Shown here one piece after another: positions 31,291 through 42,469 of a stretch of DNA of 64,000 bases. Position 1 is the first letter of the stretch, and each line of letters opens with the position of its first letter. The position numbers and the translations under genes were made by a program. The DNA comes from Rhizophagus irregularis (taxonomy: Eukaryota > Glomeromycota > Glomeromycetes > Glomerales > Glomeraceae): NCBI RefSeq assembly GCF_026210795.1, contig NC_089429.1, forward strand, positions 744,001 through 808,000, given 5' to 3'. The notes under the pieces were generated by a model, which was not told the origin of the DNA, made no database searches, and saw only the letters and a program-made list of their open reading frames with translations.

Positions 31291-33214
31291 TATCTTCTAA
31301 TTAGGATAATTGGGTGTTAGGATAGAAAAAAATTTTTTAATTGTCGTCATTATCTTATATCGTCATTATCTTATAGAAAAATAAAAATTAATCTATTGTG
31401 TAATCGAGTATTTGTTGCCAAAGTTATTTATCATGGTTATCATCGTCCAAGAAAAATAAGAGTACCTTGGTCGTACTTTCGTGAGTTGATCGTTGCTTTT
31501 ACCAACTAATTCCGTGTTCTAATACTTACGTATATCTAAATGCATTTATTCATCGACTTATCTGTAAAACAGCAGTCACAATGATATTCATTTTCTGGTA
31601 TCAACGTTTATATGTGTTTTCTCAGTTGTATTGTTTCTATCGATGATTAATGTCCGAAGACTCTATATTATAACAGGTTGACAATCGCTAAATTTCACGC
31701 CTTTGATGTTCGTTACTTGATAAGCGTTCGATTATTATCCTGGAAATATCCTTTATTTCATGATGCCAAAAAGGCGAAAGATTCATTTGTTGCTCTTCAG
31801 TTTTCGGGTGACGATATTTATATTTTATAAATGTGACGAATAAATTTATCTGGCCAACAAGATACATTAATAATTACTACTTGAAAATTCGAAAAATTCG
31901 AAATAACAATATTATAATTTATAACTCAACATTAATTATATTTATTTGAAATTTTCAGGATATGATACGTACAATAATTCATTATTTATCCAATAAAATA
32001 GAATTTTTAATTAATAGATAAATAAAATAAAAAAGCTTACTTAACTTTTCAAAGTCGACACAGTCGACAAATGATGTTGCGTCAATTATATTATTCATCG
32101 TAATATGAAGTTGGCCTCACAAATTATTTTTTTTCGGGATTTCATCGTCTTTTTTGGTTAATTTCTTACTTAGAAGATACTTGCATTAAGAATAATATTT
32201 CTTTTTTATTATATATTATTCGAAAATCATTATTCGATAAAAGAGTATATTCTTGCATGTTCTTGCATCCTCCGTAAAAAAAGTCAATCCGTTTTTTATA
32301 TTCCATCTTTTTTCCGTAAAAGGCTCATATTTCCGGAATGAATAACCTTATATCGCGGAATTTATCGAATTATTTTCCGTGAATGGATCCATGAAAGGCT
32401 CATTTTTACGGAGTTTTTACAGAAATCACGGATAAAATTTTTTATAGGGTATATCAAAATATTGTATCTTATAAATGCCGTTAACTCATCTGTAATGTTA
32501 TATGTGTGTTATGATCAGCTTCTCGGTAATTACAATAAACATGGATATTGTGATATCATACGGTCACCTTGACTCAATTTTCATAATGATAATATTCGCG
32601 AGGATTTATTCTAAGAGAAGCGATATGTACTGTATATTGAAAAATTTGTTATAATGTTAATTTTCATAAATATGCAAGAAATTGGTTTGTTCGTTAAAAA
32701 ATATGATACTTTGAGTTTAAGTTGTTATGGTATTTAAAAGTTTCGGGATATGTGGGTGGATATGTGATTTTTTTTAATGAGCCACGTAGGTCACGTGAGA
32801 AGTGTGGCATATTTAGCACGAAATGAAAATATATAATACTGTAATGAAAAGAAAGTGAGATAAGATATTATAGTAAAAATCAATCGTATAGAATAAAATT
32901 GTGGATCATATTTAATATTTAAATCCGCCTTGCCTTCTTTATGATCACGTGACTTTATTAAGTATTTAGATCGAAATGTATCGAAATACTTACGATCATT
33001 TAAATTTATGAAAGTTTACTTATTAAAAATGTCGAAGCAAAAAATAAAAAAGGTGAAGATTTTATTCTACTTACCACAAGAATAAGTCCAATATTAGAAG
33101 TTCTAAATACTTAATATACATAATATTATAGTACTAATTATATCAAGAATAATAAATATTATGAATAAATTAATGAATAATAAATTTAAATTAAATTAAA
33201 ATTAAATTATAATT
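31291..33214. other. Intergenic; 3' flank of the ghost locus, then a MITE
   Basis: Up to about 31750 it parallels 10060-10480. The remainder is AT-rich with no gene, apart from the MITE at 32269-32449. The last part, before 33215, is the 3' flank of the minus-strand membrane protein gene. Confidence 0.5.
32269..32449. mobile_element. CCCTATAAAAAA-type MITE, copy 2 (inverted)
   Basis: Reverse-complement counterpart of 16684-16872. The right end reads GGATAAAATTTTTTATAGGG and the interior word GGCTCATATTTCCGGAAT is conserved. TIRs are imperfect. Non-coding. Confidence 0.7.
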
Positions 33215-34348
33215 TTATGAAGCCATATAAAAATATTTGTTAACAATATCAGACTCTCTCGAATGAGAATATTTGAGATTTGAATCATTATCATTTTCGT
33301 TAACTGGTAACATATCAAGAACCACTTCTTTCGTTTCAGTAATTATTATCTTATTATTAAGATCAACCCCTTTGATCATTTCCAAATCACCCTCTTTAGT
33401 CATCTCCAAATAACCTTCTTTAGTCATTTCCAAGTCACCTTCTTTGATCATTTCTAATATAGGATTATCATCAATAGTAATAGTAGCATCGGAAAAGTCG
33501 GTAGCGTCGGAAGTAACAGTAGTAATAGTAGCATCGGAGGCATCAGAATATTGACGAATTAAATGAATTTCCGTCATTTGAGAACCATGTAGAATTTCCT
33601 TTGGTTGTATACATTTATTTGATGGAAGAGAGGAAACAGGACTTGTAGTGGTATTAGCCAAAATATCAGCTTTTTCATCGTCATAAATAGTATCGGAAGG
33701 GGAAATTATTGATGATAATATTTGACTAAAGTTAACTTTAGATTTTTTTTTACTTCGTCTAATACTACTACTAAAATTATTTGATTTTTTATTATTTTTT
33801 TCAGATAGAATCAAAGAGTTAATATCGTTTTTAACTTTACCACTTTTAGCATATACAAAATAATTTCTATTTCCCTTTGATATAGTTGAAACAGGAGATT
33901 CGGAAGATTTAAGTTCAGGTTCATTTTCATTTTCATTTTCTTTTTCATTTTCATGTACAGGATCAAGTTGAGAAATTATTATTTTATCCGAAGGATAAAC
34001 GGAAGACTTATTATCATCATAACTACTAGCATCCGAAGGATAAATAGAGGACTTATTATCACTATAACTACTAGCATAATTATTTGTATAATAATCTAAT
34101 GAAAATATTCCTTCATCAGTATTTGTTGGGTGAGAGATGCTTGTAGAGTGATTAAGATTTTTTGTAAGTGATTTTATTTTTTTTAATTTTCTACGATACA
34201 TGTATAATATTGCTCCTATTATAGTTATAAAAACAAATACTGAAATAATTATTGAGAAGTGTATTTTCATATATTCGGTACTTTCGGAGGGTAAATTAGT
34301 AGTATATTGTTGGTTGACATCACCATAGTCTCTTCGTAATAAATTCAT
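33215..34348 (-). CDS. Single-pass membrane protein with acidic/Ser-rich repeat tail, 377 aa
   Basis: Minus-strand ORF. Residues 1-30 are polar (MNLLRRDYGDVNQQY...) without a cleavable signal peptide. Residues about 31-51 are one hydrophobic helix (FSIIISVFVFITIIGAILYMY), followed by RRKLKKIK, which predicts an extracytoplasmic N-terminus and a cytoplasmic tail. The tail has a duplicated block DNKSSIYPSD/DNKSSVYPSD, a Lys/Ser-rich stretch (RRSKKKSKVNFSQ), Thr/Ser/Asp repeats and a fourfold LEMTKEGDL-type repeat near residues 290-325. No enzymatic domain is recognised. It could be a sensor or anchor; single-helix proteins of this shape are common and mostly uncharacterised in fungi. Confidence 0.7.
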   Translation of the reverse strand: MNLLRRDYGDVNQQYTTNLPSESTEYMKIHFSIIISVFVFITIIGAILYMYRRKLKKIKSLTKNLNHSTSISHPTNTDEGIFSLDYYTNNYASSYSDNKSSIYPSDASSYDDNKSSVYPSDKIIISQLDPVHENEKENENENEPELKSSESPVSTISKGNRNYFVYAKSGKVKNDINSLILSEKNNKKSNNFSSSIRRSKKKSKVNFSQILSSIISPSDTIYDDEKADILANTTTSPVSSLPSNKCIQPKEILHGSQMTEIHLIRQYSDASDATITTVTSDATDFSDATITIDDNPILEMIKEGDLEMTKEGYLEMTKEGDLEMIKGVDLNNKIIITETKEVVLDMLPVNENDNDSNLKYSHSRESDIVNKYFYMAS

Positions 34349-36106
34349 TATATTATTATTATTATTATTATTTGTAAATGCACCTCGTAAATCGTAATAC
34401 TAATACTACTATTACTATTATCAATTACCCTTTCAAAGAGTAAATACCATCTTCACGGAAAAGAGGAGAGAAAGAAAAGTTTTTTAAGAATCAAAAATGA
34501 TAATAATGTACGTTAAAGAATAAAATGAATGTAATATAACGATTATAATTCATAACAAACTTTTATATTTCATTAAAGGAAGAAAAGTGGGAATCTATAT
34601 ATACGTATGAGTGATTTTTTTTTCTTTTATAATTCTTTTATAGAATAAGAAAAATTAATTTCATTCTCCTTATTTTTATTTCATTAATATAAAATTTGAT
34701 AAACAAGCTTATAAGATTTTCTTGATTTACATAAATTACATCAATTCTTTTCATTGAAGATTAACAGATCGATGTGATCATCAAGTTACATGAAATAATT
34801 TTAAAAAAATGACATGATAATCATATGTTAAGGAATGTGAAATATACATAATTAAAATTCCAAGTATCGCAAATAAATTCTTTTTTTTTTATAATATAAA
34901 TATTATTCTGACAAAAATTTTAACTTTTTTTTTCGTTATTATTATTATTATTGTTTTTGTTTTTGTTTTTTCTTCTTCTTCTTCCATGCATCACATTATT
35001 AGTTACATAAAAATTTGTTACACGAAAATCAAAAGTATTTAAAACGTTCTAATTTCTTATATTCTCATTCTAAAAATTAAAAATAAAAAATAAAATTATT
35101 GAAAAAGTTATCACATTTTCAGTATACTTGTTTTAGATATATAATTTCACGAGCATCCAATTAGTGAAAGAAAAGTAAGAAAAGTTCATTTTAAAAATTT
35201 CTAATTGATCAGCCAAAATTCTTGAATCACTGTAGATACATACTGTACTTGTTGTACGCCCGTTTACATACATGGTTAAAACTCCAATAGGACTTATTTC
35301 ATGACTATCATTAACTATATGATCATATGATCATTGAAACTGCACGTGAAAAATAAAAAAAAATGTGGCAAAAAAATAATTAAAAATTTCCCTTATTTTT
35401 TTATTTTTTTTTTTTCATTTAAAAAACTGTTACATCGAATAATTATTTGTATTACCATTAAATAATAAACGAATAATAGAAAAACTTTTTTCAAAATATA
35501 TCGGATAAGGTCCGAAATAACTTTTCAAAGCCATAATTTTTTTTTTTTGTATGTTCGGAATTCCAAAAATGGTTACAAGCTCGTATGCTCGTATGATTGT
35601 TTTTTTGTTTTTTTTTCAAAAGTCGTACAAAGGGCATTCACCAATTACGATCTTTTTGGCTTAATTTGTTATCAATTGACAATTTTTTTTTCTTTATACC
35701 AGATACATTAATATTATGTAGACAAAGAGACAAAGAAATAAATAAATAATTGTTTTAAATTAATCATACAAATTAGTCAATTACTATATTCTAATAGATA
35801 TATCCATTTTTGATTCTTCGATGCAAAAAAATTAAGGTTACAAAGCAAACAAAGCAAACAAAGCAAAACGATTCTAATCGTACACACAATGTGTTACCGA
35901 TGAATGTGGTTATAAATTACCTTAATTATTCTTAGTTTCAAGAATTTATCATTAGATGCATATCCACATGATCAAATAATGATCTACATGACGAACGGGC
36001 TTTTAAAAATGAGATGATCATCCCCCGGATTTTTTTTTTCCTTCTCTATTCCCTTCTCTTTTATTTCCCCTCCTTCCCCTCCCCCCCTTTTTTTTACTTT
36101 TAAATT
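34349..36106. other. Divergent promoter region, no gene
   Basis: Lies between the minus-strand membrane protein and the plus-strand F-box gene. It contains an ATT microsatellite (34348-34370), TTA and CTT runs (34935-34985) and a short CAAAGCAAA repeat (35838-35868). A strongly pyrimidine-rich tract at about 36030-36100 (CCCTCCTTCCCCTCCCCCCC) lies directly before the F-box ATG. Confidence 0.6.
35978..35988 (+). promoter_or_regulatory. AATGATCTACA upstream motif
   Basis: One-base variant of the AATGATCGACA motif found at similar distances before two paralogues. It lies 129 bases upstream of the ATG at 36107. Role unknown. Confidence 0.3.
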
Positions 36107-38659
36107 ATGGCATGTTCAAAATCAGTTTTTAGTGATTTACCAGAATTAGTATATGAAATTATACAATATCTTCATAATGATTATAAAACTTTAAGTTCAT
36201 GTATTTTGGTTAATAGATTATGGTGTCGTTTAGCAATACCTTTATTATGGGAAGATCCATTTTCTACTTTTACCAAAAATTGTAATTTTATTGAAATTTA
36301 TTTACAATATTTAGATGATAAAGATAAAGAAAAATTAAAAGATTATGGTATTAAAATTAATAATTCATTTAATTTAAATACTTTATTATTTAATTATCCT
36401 AATTTTATAAAAAATTTAAATACTTGTAAAATTGTTTATTCTATTGAAAAATGGATTTTAGCTTTTAAACGTAATCAAAATAAAAATTTATTACCTCCTA
36501 TATTTACTACAACTTTATATTATAAACCTTTTCTTAATGATATAGATTATACTATACCTGAATTTGATGTTAATTTAAATTTTATTCGTAGATCTGATTT
36601 TAATTTACCTCCTATCACAAATTTAATAAATTCTACTGGATCAACGCAATCATTTCAATCAAATCAATCAAATCAATCAGATCAATCAGATCAAGCCATT
36701 CAGCGATCATTACAATCATTTCATGATGACGTTCAATCTTTACGATTATTTAAGGACGATGTTCAATCAACTTCATCGTTGAGATCATTTCAGGACGACG
36801 TTCAATCAACTCGATCGTTGCAGGACCAATCGTTGCGGTCATTTCAGGACATCAAATCAACTCGATCGTTGCAGGACCAATCGTTGCGATCATTTCAGGA
36901 CATCAAATCAACTCGATCGTTGCAGGACCAATCGTTGCGGTCATTTCAGGATGTCCAATCAACTCAATCGTTGCAGGACGTCCAATCGACTCAATCGTTA
37001 AGGTCTCAATCAGCCCAATCATTGCGGTCATTTCAGGACGTCCAATCAGCTCAATCATTACGATCATTTCAGGACGTTCGATCGACTCAATCGTTGCGGT
37101 CATTTCAGACTGTCCAATCGACCCAATCATTGCGGTCATTTCAGACCGCCCAATCAACTCAATCATCTCAATCTACTCAACCAACTCAATCAACTCAATC
37201 TATTCAACCAACTCAATCAACTCAATCTATTCAACCAACTCAATCAACTCAATTTACTCAACAAACTCAATCTATTCAACCGACTCAATCAACTCATTCT
37301 ACTCATCTAACTCAATCAACTCATTCACTTCAATCACTTCAATCATTTTCACCAACTCAACCATTACCTCAAAATATTACTTCACTTTTTAAAAATGGAA
37401 AAAAAGGATTAATTTATAAATTATTATTTAAATTATTTATTAAACACGAAGCGAAATTACATACTTTTGAAGTATTCTTAATGAGAATTAAAGAATATAA
37501 ATATTTTAATAACATTTATGATTTAATATTAGAAAATCCAAAATTTATTCGTTCTATTAAAAATTTAAAACTTGCCTTTTATAATAAAGGTACATCAAAT
37601 TTATCAAAAATTGATTCTTTTATAACATTTTTATCATCAAATTGTGATTCAATTTCATCACTTTACCTTCAATTTCAATTTCGTAATAATAATATTTTAA
37701 TTGAAAAATTTTCTTCCCGTATAATTAATTCACAAAAAAATATTAAAAGAATATTTTTCGTTCATAATACTTTTTCTTTAAATACTTCTTTATTATCATT
37801 AAAAAATTTTTATTATTCAAATAATTTAAAAACTATAACATTTTTTAATGTTAATTTTAAAAATATTATAATTATAAAAGAAGTATTTGAACAATTAAAA
37901 GTTTTAGAATCAATTCATATACTTTATTGTCAATTTATAAATTCTTTTATTAAACAAATTATTAAAATGATTGGACCTTTTAAATTAAGATCATTATTTT
38001 TAGATAAAATTATTAAATTAAATTCTTTTAATTCTTTATTACAAAAATCTGGTAATTATTTAGAAAATTTTGGTCTTGGTACTATATCAAAAGATGAATC
38101 AAAAAAACATTTACTTGAATTAATTATAAAATATTGTAAAAATATCAAATTTTTTGATTTACCAGAATTTGATAATCAAGATAATATTTATTCCGCTTTA
38201 AATTTAATTAAAATTCTTGATCAAAATCTTAATTATCTTTTTATAGAATTTTTTGATTTAAATTTAAATTCAAATAAAATTAGTTCAATTTTATTAAAAG
38301 AATTAGGTCAATTATTACCTATTAAATTAGAATATTTAAAATTATCTTTAATTATTAATATAAATGATTTTAAAATTTTTTTATTAAATTCTCAAAATAC
38401 TTTTATTAAAAAATTTCTTATTAGAAATAAAATTAAATTATTAGGAAATTTTGATGATTTTTTATCTTTAATAGATGATTATATTATTAAATTTAAAAAG
38501 GTTAAATATTTAGCTTTTAAAGAAGATTTTATTGAAGGGAGAGATTTATTTTTATTAAAAGATTATGTTAAAAAATTTGAATTATATAATATTAAAATTC
38601 AAAGTTATGATGATTTAGATACTTATAATAGTTATAAACATGTAAAAGAGACATATTAG
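36107..38659 (+). CDS. F-box/LRR-like protein with Ser/Gln repeat insertion, 850 aa
   Basis: Starts MACSKSVFSDLPELVYEII. F-box at about residues 9-52 (LVNRLWCRLAIPLLWEDPF). Residues about 178-420 are a Ser/Gln/Thr-rich repeat domain absent from the paralogues at 42561 and 49298, which are otherwise collinear. The LRR-like part resumes at about 425 (SLFKNGKKGLIYKLLFKLF) and continues to the shared end ...SYKHVKETY. Because every repeat period is a multiple of three, the frame has survived expansion. As an F-box protein it should bind Skp1. The repeat may be a flexible spacer or a polar assembly domain between the ubiquitin-ligase and substrate-binding ends; this is inference. Confidence 0.88.
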   Translation: MACSKSVFSDLPELVYEIIQYLHNDYKTLSSCILVNRLWCRLAIPLLWEDPFSTFTKNCNFIEIYLQYLDDKDKEKLKDYGIKINNSFNLNTLLFNYPNFIKNLNTCKIVYSIEKWILAFKRNQNKNLLPPIFTTTLYYKPFLNDIDYTIPEFDVNLNFIRRSDFNLPPITNLINSTGSTQSFQSNQSNQSDQSDQAIQRSLQSFHDDVQSLRLFKDDVQSTSSLRSFQDDVQSTRSLQDQSLRSFQDIKSTRSLQDQSLRSFQDIKSTRSLQDQSLRSFQDVQSTQSLQDVQSTQSLRSQSAQSLRSFQDVQSAQSLRSFQDVRSTQSLRSFQTVQSTQSLRSFQTAQSTQSSQSTQPTQSTQSIQPTQSTQSIQPTQSTQFTQQTQSIQPTQSTHSTHLTQSTHSLQSLQSFSPTQPLPQNITSLFKNGKKGLIYKLLFKLFIKHEAKLHTFEVFLMRIKEYKYFNNIYDLILENPKFIRSIKNLKLAFYNKGTSNLSKIDSFITFLSSNCDSISSLYLQFQFRNNNILIEKFSSRIINSQKNIKRIFFVHNTFSLNTSLLSLKNFYYSNNLKTITFFNVNFKNIIIIKEVFEQLKVLESIHILYCQFINSFIKQIIKMIGPFKLRSLFLDKIIKLNSFNSLLQKSGNYLENFGLGTISKDESKKHLLELIIKYCKNIKFFDLPEFDNQDNIYSALNLIKILDQNLNYLFIEFFDLNLNSNKISSILLKELGQLLPIKLEYLKLSLIININDFKIFLLNSQNTFIKKFLIRNKIKLLGNFDDFLSLIDDYIIKFKKVKYLAFKEDFIEGRDLFLLKDYVKKFELYNIKIQSYDDLDTYNSYKHVKETY
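36640..37370 (+). repeat. In-frame coding minisatellite (51, 36 and 24 bp units)
   Basis: Three nested arrays lie inside the F-box gene. 51-bp units encode SLRSFQDIKSTRSLQDQ (about 36810-36955). 36-bp units encode SLRSFQDVQSAQ-like segments (about 37010-37160). 24-bp units encode QPTQSTQSI-like segments (about 37170-37310). Neighbouring units are almost identical, implying recent slippage or unequal exchange. Copy number is likely to vary among strains. Confidence 0.85.
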
Positions 38660-39527
38660 TGGATTTTTTTTCATAGTATAATGTTATGTTATTAGTAGAT
38701 TTTTTTCATGTTTTAGTAGTAAAATGTTATGTAGAAAAAGTCATGTTTTAATAAATAAATAAAAGATTTTAAAAAACTTCTATCGACTTTCTTTTTTTTG
38801 TGCGACCTTGAATTTGGTTTATCGTAATTGAAAGAACACCATATTTACGTTGAAACTAGCACTTGGTATATAATATATATAATACGTAATTACGTCCCTA
38901 TTATACGATTTAAATATTTTCACAATAGCTAAATATTGTTCCACTAAAATATGACGCCAAATATGCACGTTCGTTAAATTCATTAAACGAGTCGCATTCG
39001 TTTCACCAACAATCACCAACTGACAGGGTCATTTCACAGACAAATGTTTGCCGACAATCATCTCATCGTAGAGGTAAGGAAATTAGGGATATATTAGGGT
39101 TAGAATTAGGGTTAGAGTAAGGTTAGGATAAGTTGGATTAAGAGTGACAGTCAGTAAATGAATCCTGTCATTTAAATGAAATGATTGTCGGTGAAACGTC
39201 TGTCGACGAGTGATAATTGTCAGTGAAAATGATTGACGGTAAAATTATTTGTCGATGAAACAGAACCAGAACCCATTCAACTCATTGTACAGTATTTCTA
39301 ATACTGACGATCTTTCACTTTAAGTTTACGACATTATTGTAAACATTGTATTTTTAATACTGTGACGAAGAGGCCAATTAATTGTAAAATTAACAAAATT
39401 TAAAACTAATAAGAAAAGTAAATTAAAATTATTAAAAAATGTATAATTTTCCTGTAACTTAAATCTTTTTGAATGGTAAATCTAATTCGATACATATATA
39501 TATGTGTAAGGATTCTATTGAAGAAGG
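38660..39527. other. Intergenic with degenerate TTAGGG words
   Basis: No gene. Near 39085-39125 several TTAGGGTTAGAATTAGGG-like hexamers occur. Around 39028-39262, words such as GACAATCAT and GTCGGTGAAACG are mirrored on both sides of this patch, suggesting a degraded inverted-repeat element. Confidence 0.45.
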
Positions 39528-39529
39528 TT

Positions 39530-39832
39530 ACGTACATTTCGCCGAAATCCACCTCACCGAAACTCATTTCTCCGATGTCATTTCACCGAAGTGATATTTC
39601 ACCGAAGACGTTTCACCGAAGACGTTTCGCCGAAAGGACGTTTCGCCGAAAGTACGTTTCACCGAAAGTACGTTTCACCGAAAGTGCATTTTATCGAATC
39701 GTCCATTCCATTTCGCCGAAAATGGTAGCGATTAACATTTTAATTTTAATAAAAAATTTTCATCGCGCAATGAAAATAAAAATTAAATTATTTTTAGAGA
39801 ATTTTTTTTTCCAGGATATTATCACTTTAACA
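39530..39832. repeat. TTTCGCCGAAA palindrome-array repeat, copy 2
   Basis: About 12 CATTTCACCGAAA/TTTCGCCGAAAG units at 39535-39720, then the same tail as copy 1 (AAAATGGTAGCGATTAACAT ... CATCGCGCAAT ... GATATTATCACTTTAACAT). Further, more degenerate units flank a hAT-like element at 40050-40145 and 41070-41150. Confidence 0.7.
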
Positions 39833-40145
39833 TTCAAATAACTGATATTAATTATTAAGAAATAAATAAATAACTTTATTTTCCTGAAAACATTCACGAA
39901 AAAGTAAGTAAAGAAAAAGACTATTAATATATTATAACAACGAGATAAATTTAGTAAAAATCAGCTAATTCAAAAATTTTTCTAGAAAACATTTCTTTTA
40001 TGTATTTAGTATAAAAACAACTAATAAAATAACCAAATGAAATAAACAATTTTTCGACAAATGTCCATTCGACGAAATGTCCATTTGGTGAAATGTTTAT
40101 TCGATAAAATGGCTTCGGCACGGCGAAATGGGAGTTTCGGTGAAA
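39833..40145. other. Intergenic; degenerate palindrome units at the right
   Basis: No gene. From about 40050 the TTCGACGAAATG-type units of the palindrome repeat reappear, leading into the hAT-like element. Confidence 0.4.
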
Positions 40146-41046
40146 CAGTGTTCGGAAATGATTCAAAGGATTTGCCTAATCCTTTTCATAATCATAAATC
40201 ATTTGGCATTTGTCATTTGGTCATTTGCGAAATTTGCGTAATCACGTGATTTGTGAAAAATACTAAGCGAACAATTCTTTAAATTTTTTTTTTTCATAAA
40301 TCATTTTTGCATAACTATTATATATAATATCATTAGATTGACTTAAATTTGTTGTTACGGTATTATTCTTCGCCACTCCATACAAATTTAGAAGCAAACC
40401 AATAAAAAATTACATTAAAATGTATTTATGGCATCAAATTTTAAAAAGCAAATAGTCCGAATTTTTTGACCTGTATTTTACATTTTTTTCTATATAGCAT
40501 AATTTTTTAATTTTAGTTTATAATTATACTAGTTTTCATTATATAAACGATTGCATAATTTATTTACTTTAAAATTATAATGCTAAAATAAATCAAGTAA
40601 ATGTGAAAATTAATGGGATTTAAAATGTTAAATAAAATTTATATGGATACAAGACTGCTAATTATACAGAAATGTTAGAACTTAGAAGAAGCCTCAGTAT
40701 GACCCATTTGGCTGGTCAGTAAATTCGAGTTGATTGTTAGGGCAAGAAATTGCCAAATTAGTAAATTATTTGGAAAAGCGAACGAAAAATGGTTAAAATT
40801 TTTCGTTAAATATAAATTATAAATCACGTGATATGAAAATATTTTGCCACCTATGAAAAAATTTTTTGTTACATAGATAATACAAGATTTTTTTTTTATA
40901 CTTTGTTTCTTTACTTTATGTTAAATAAGATTATCAATAAAAACTTTCAAAATATTCAAATGACTTAAATGACTGGTCATTTAATTTCAAATGACAAATA
41001 ATGACAAATGACAAATGACTCATTTCAAGTCATTTGCCGAACACTG
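40146..41046. mobile_element. hAT-like non-autonomous element (about 900 bp)
   Basis: The left end CAGTGTTCGGAAATGA and the right end (reverse complement CAGTGTTCGGCAAATGA) match except for one inserted base. The CAGTG start and sub-terminal CAAATGAC repeats (40190-40240 and 40965-41032) are typical of hAT ends. No transposase ORF. It sits within the palindrome repeat. The flanking 8-mers are not identical, so a target duplication is not confirmed. Confidence 0.55.
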
Positions 41047-42346
41047 CGGGTGATCGGAGAGACGTCCTTTTGGCGAATATCCCTTCGATGAAATATCCCT
41101 TCGGCGAAATGGGTTTCGGTGAAATGGACTTTGCCGAAAAGTCCAGATACCATTGAGTACCCGATGAAGGTTGATCTCATACTTGTGACTGCTGTCGACA
41201 TTTTGTACGACTCCTAGGTCACACAGGGCTAAGTCGAAAATATTATTAAATAAACCCGAGATTTCCAATTTGTTTGTTTATGTTTACAAACAGTTGAAAA
41301 TCAAACGACGTAAAGGAAAAGTTTATTGCTCATTCAGTATGAGAAGTCATAAAACTTTCTTGGATATAGATCTATTATACTTTAAAAGTATCTATAAAAA
41401 TATTGAGACGAATTTAAGGATGATCAACTCGAAGATGCTGTGCTACATTAATCTCTTTGACGGGGACGTTAATTCAAAACCAAATTTCAATGTAACCTCC
41501 ATATTTAAAAGGAGATTTCTGATTGGTTATTATTACATTAAGAAATGTTAAACATCTCCTCAGGGCTCAGGCTGATGCTACTAATCCTTGAAATTCTTGA
41601 GAACTTTCGTTCACAAATTTACAAATGTAATTCCTGTTTAATGTTTACAATGTTTCACAACACAAAATTAGCCTTTCTTACAACATTGTGGTTTATGTCA
41701 AACCGTGTTAATCTTGCTGCTAAAGGTAGTGACATATGATTGCGAAAAATATAAAATATGCACGTTTTCATTTTAAGAATTAAAATAAACCTATCTCTAA
41801 CATAAACGTTCTCCATGTATAAAGAAAGGGGTGGCAAAGAAGATAATGATTCTTTATCCATTCATTTACTGTACGTAAGTGACAATTAACGTTTCACTTG
41901 ATTTTTTTTAGAACATACTGTGCATTTTTATCCCAAAATTAATTAGAAAAAAAAAATGCATAAAAAATTAAACGAAAATTTTTTCAAAAAAAATTACGTA
42001 TATATGCGTATTTGTACTTCAAATGTTTAAGTCTAGGCAATTACCAAGTTTGAAATAAATTTTAAATTATTTAATAAATATGTAATGTTTATTTTTCTTA
42101 TGTTTATGAAAAAGGCTTTTTGTTAAATAGATAATTAATAAACGAAAGTTTTCACCAATTGAAAGTTTAGAAACTTTCCAATTTGGTAATTGCCCGGACT
42201 ATATTTGTAAACGCATAAATATAATATAAAAAACTTTACTAATCAAAATTGGTAGATCTTCTCTTTTTGCATAGTACCAGCCTGAATTTTATAACAATGA
42301 CCGGCACTAACTCCGAATCTTACTAATATTGGTATTTCTTTGGATC

Positions 42347-42358
42347 TATATATAAAAG
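42347..42358 (+). promoter_or_regulatory. TATA-like element
   Basis: TATATATAAAAG, about 200 bases before the F-box ATG at 42561. In an AT-rich genome such words are common, so this is only a candidate. Confidence 0.25.
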
Positions 42359-42458
42359 TACAAGTTTCACGTCATATAAATAAATCATCATTTTTCATTG
42401 TATTCATTATTATAATAATAATGCATATACGAACACAATTTTGTGTTCCCATATGACC

Positions 42459-42469
42459 AATGATCGACA
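42459..42469 (+). promoter_or_regulatory. AATGATCGACA upstream motif
   Basis: Located 102 bases before the ATG. The identical 11-mer lies 112 bases before the paralogue at 49298. It may be a shared regulatory site or merely sequence retained after duplication. Confidence 0.35.

Noticed and set aside
36903-37166. Minus-strand 87-codon ORF of MIELIGRPEMTA-type repeats
   Set aside because: It is the antisense shadow of the coding minisatellite in the F-box gene; the repeat units keep all frames open.
39085-39125. Telomere end
   Set aside because: Only a few degenerate TTAGGG-like hexamers, inside the window with genes on both sides.
39473-39841. 122-codon plus-strand ORF rich in FHRRRFAERTF-type sequence
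   Set aside because: It runs through the TTTCGCCGAAA palindrome array, whose units lack stops. No protein family resemblance.
41270-41739. ORFs of 93 and 64 codons
   Set aside because: No recognisable motif, no splice context and a composition like neighbouring non-coding DNA; not supported as genes.
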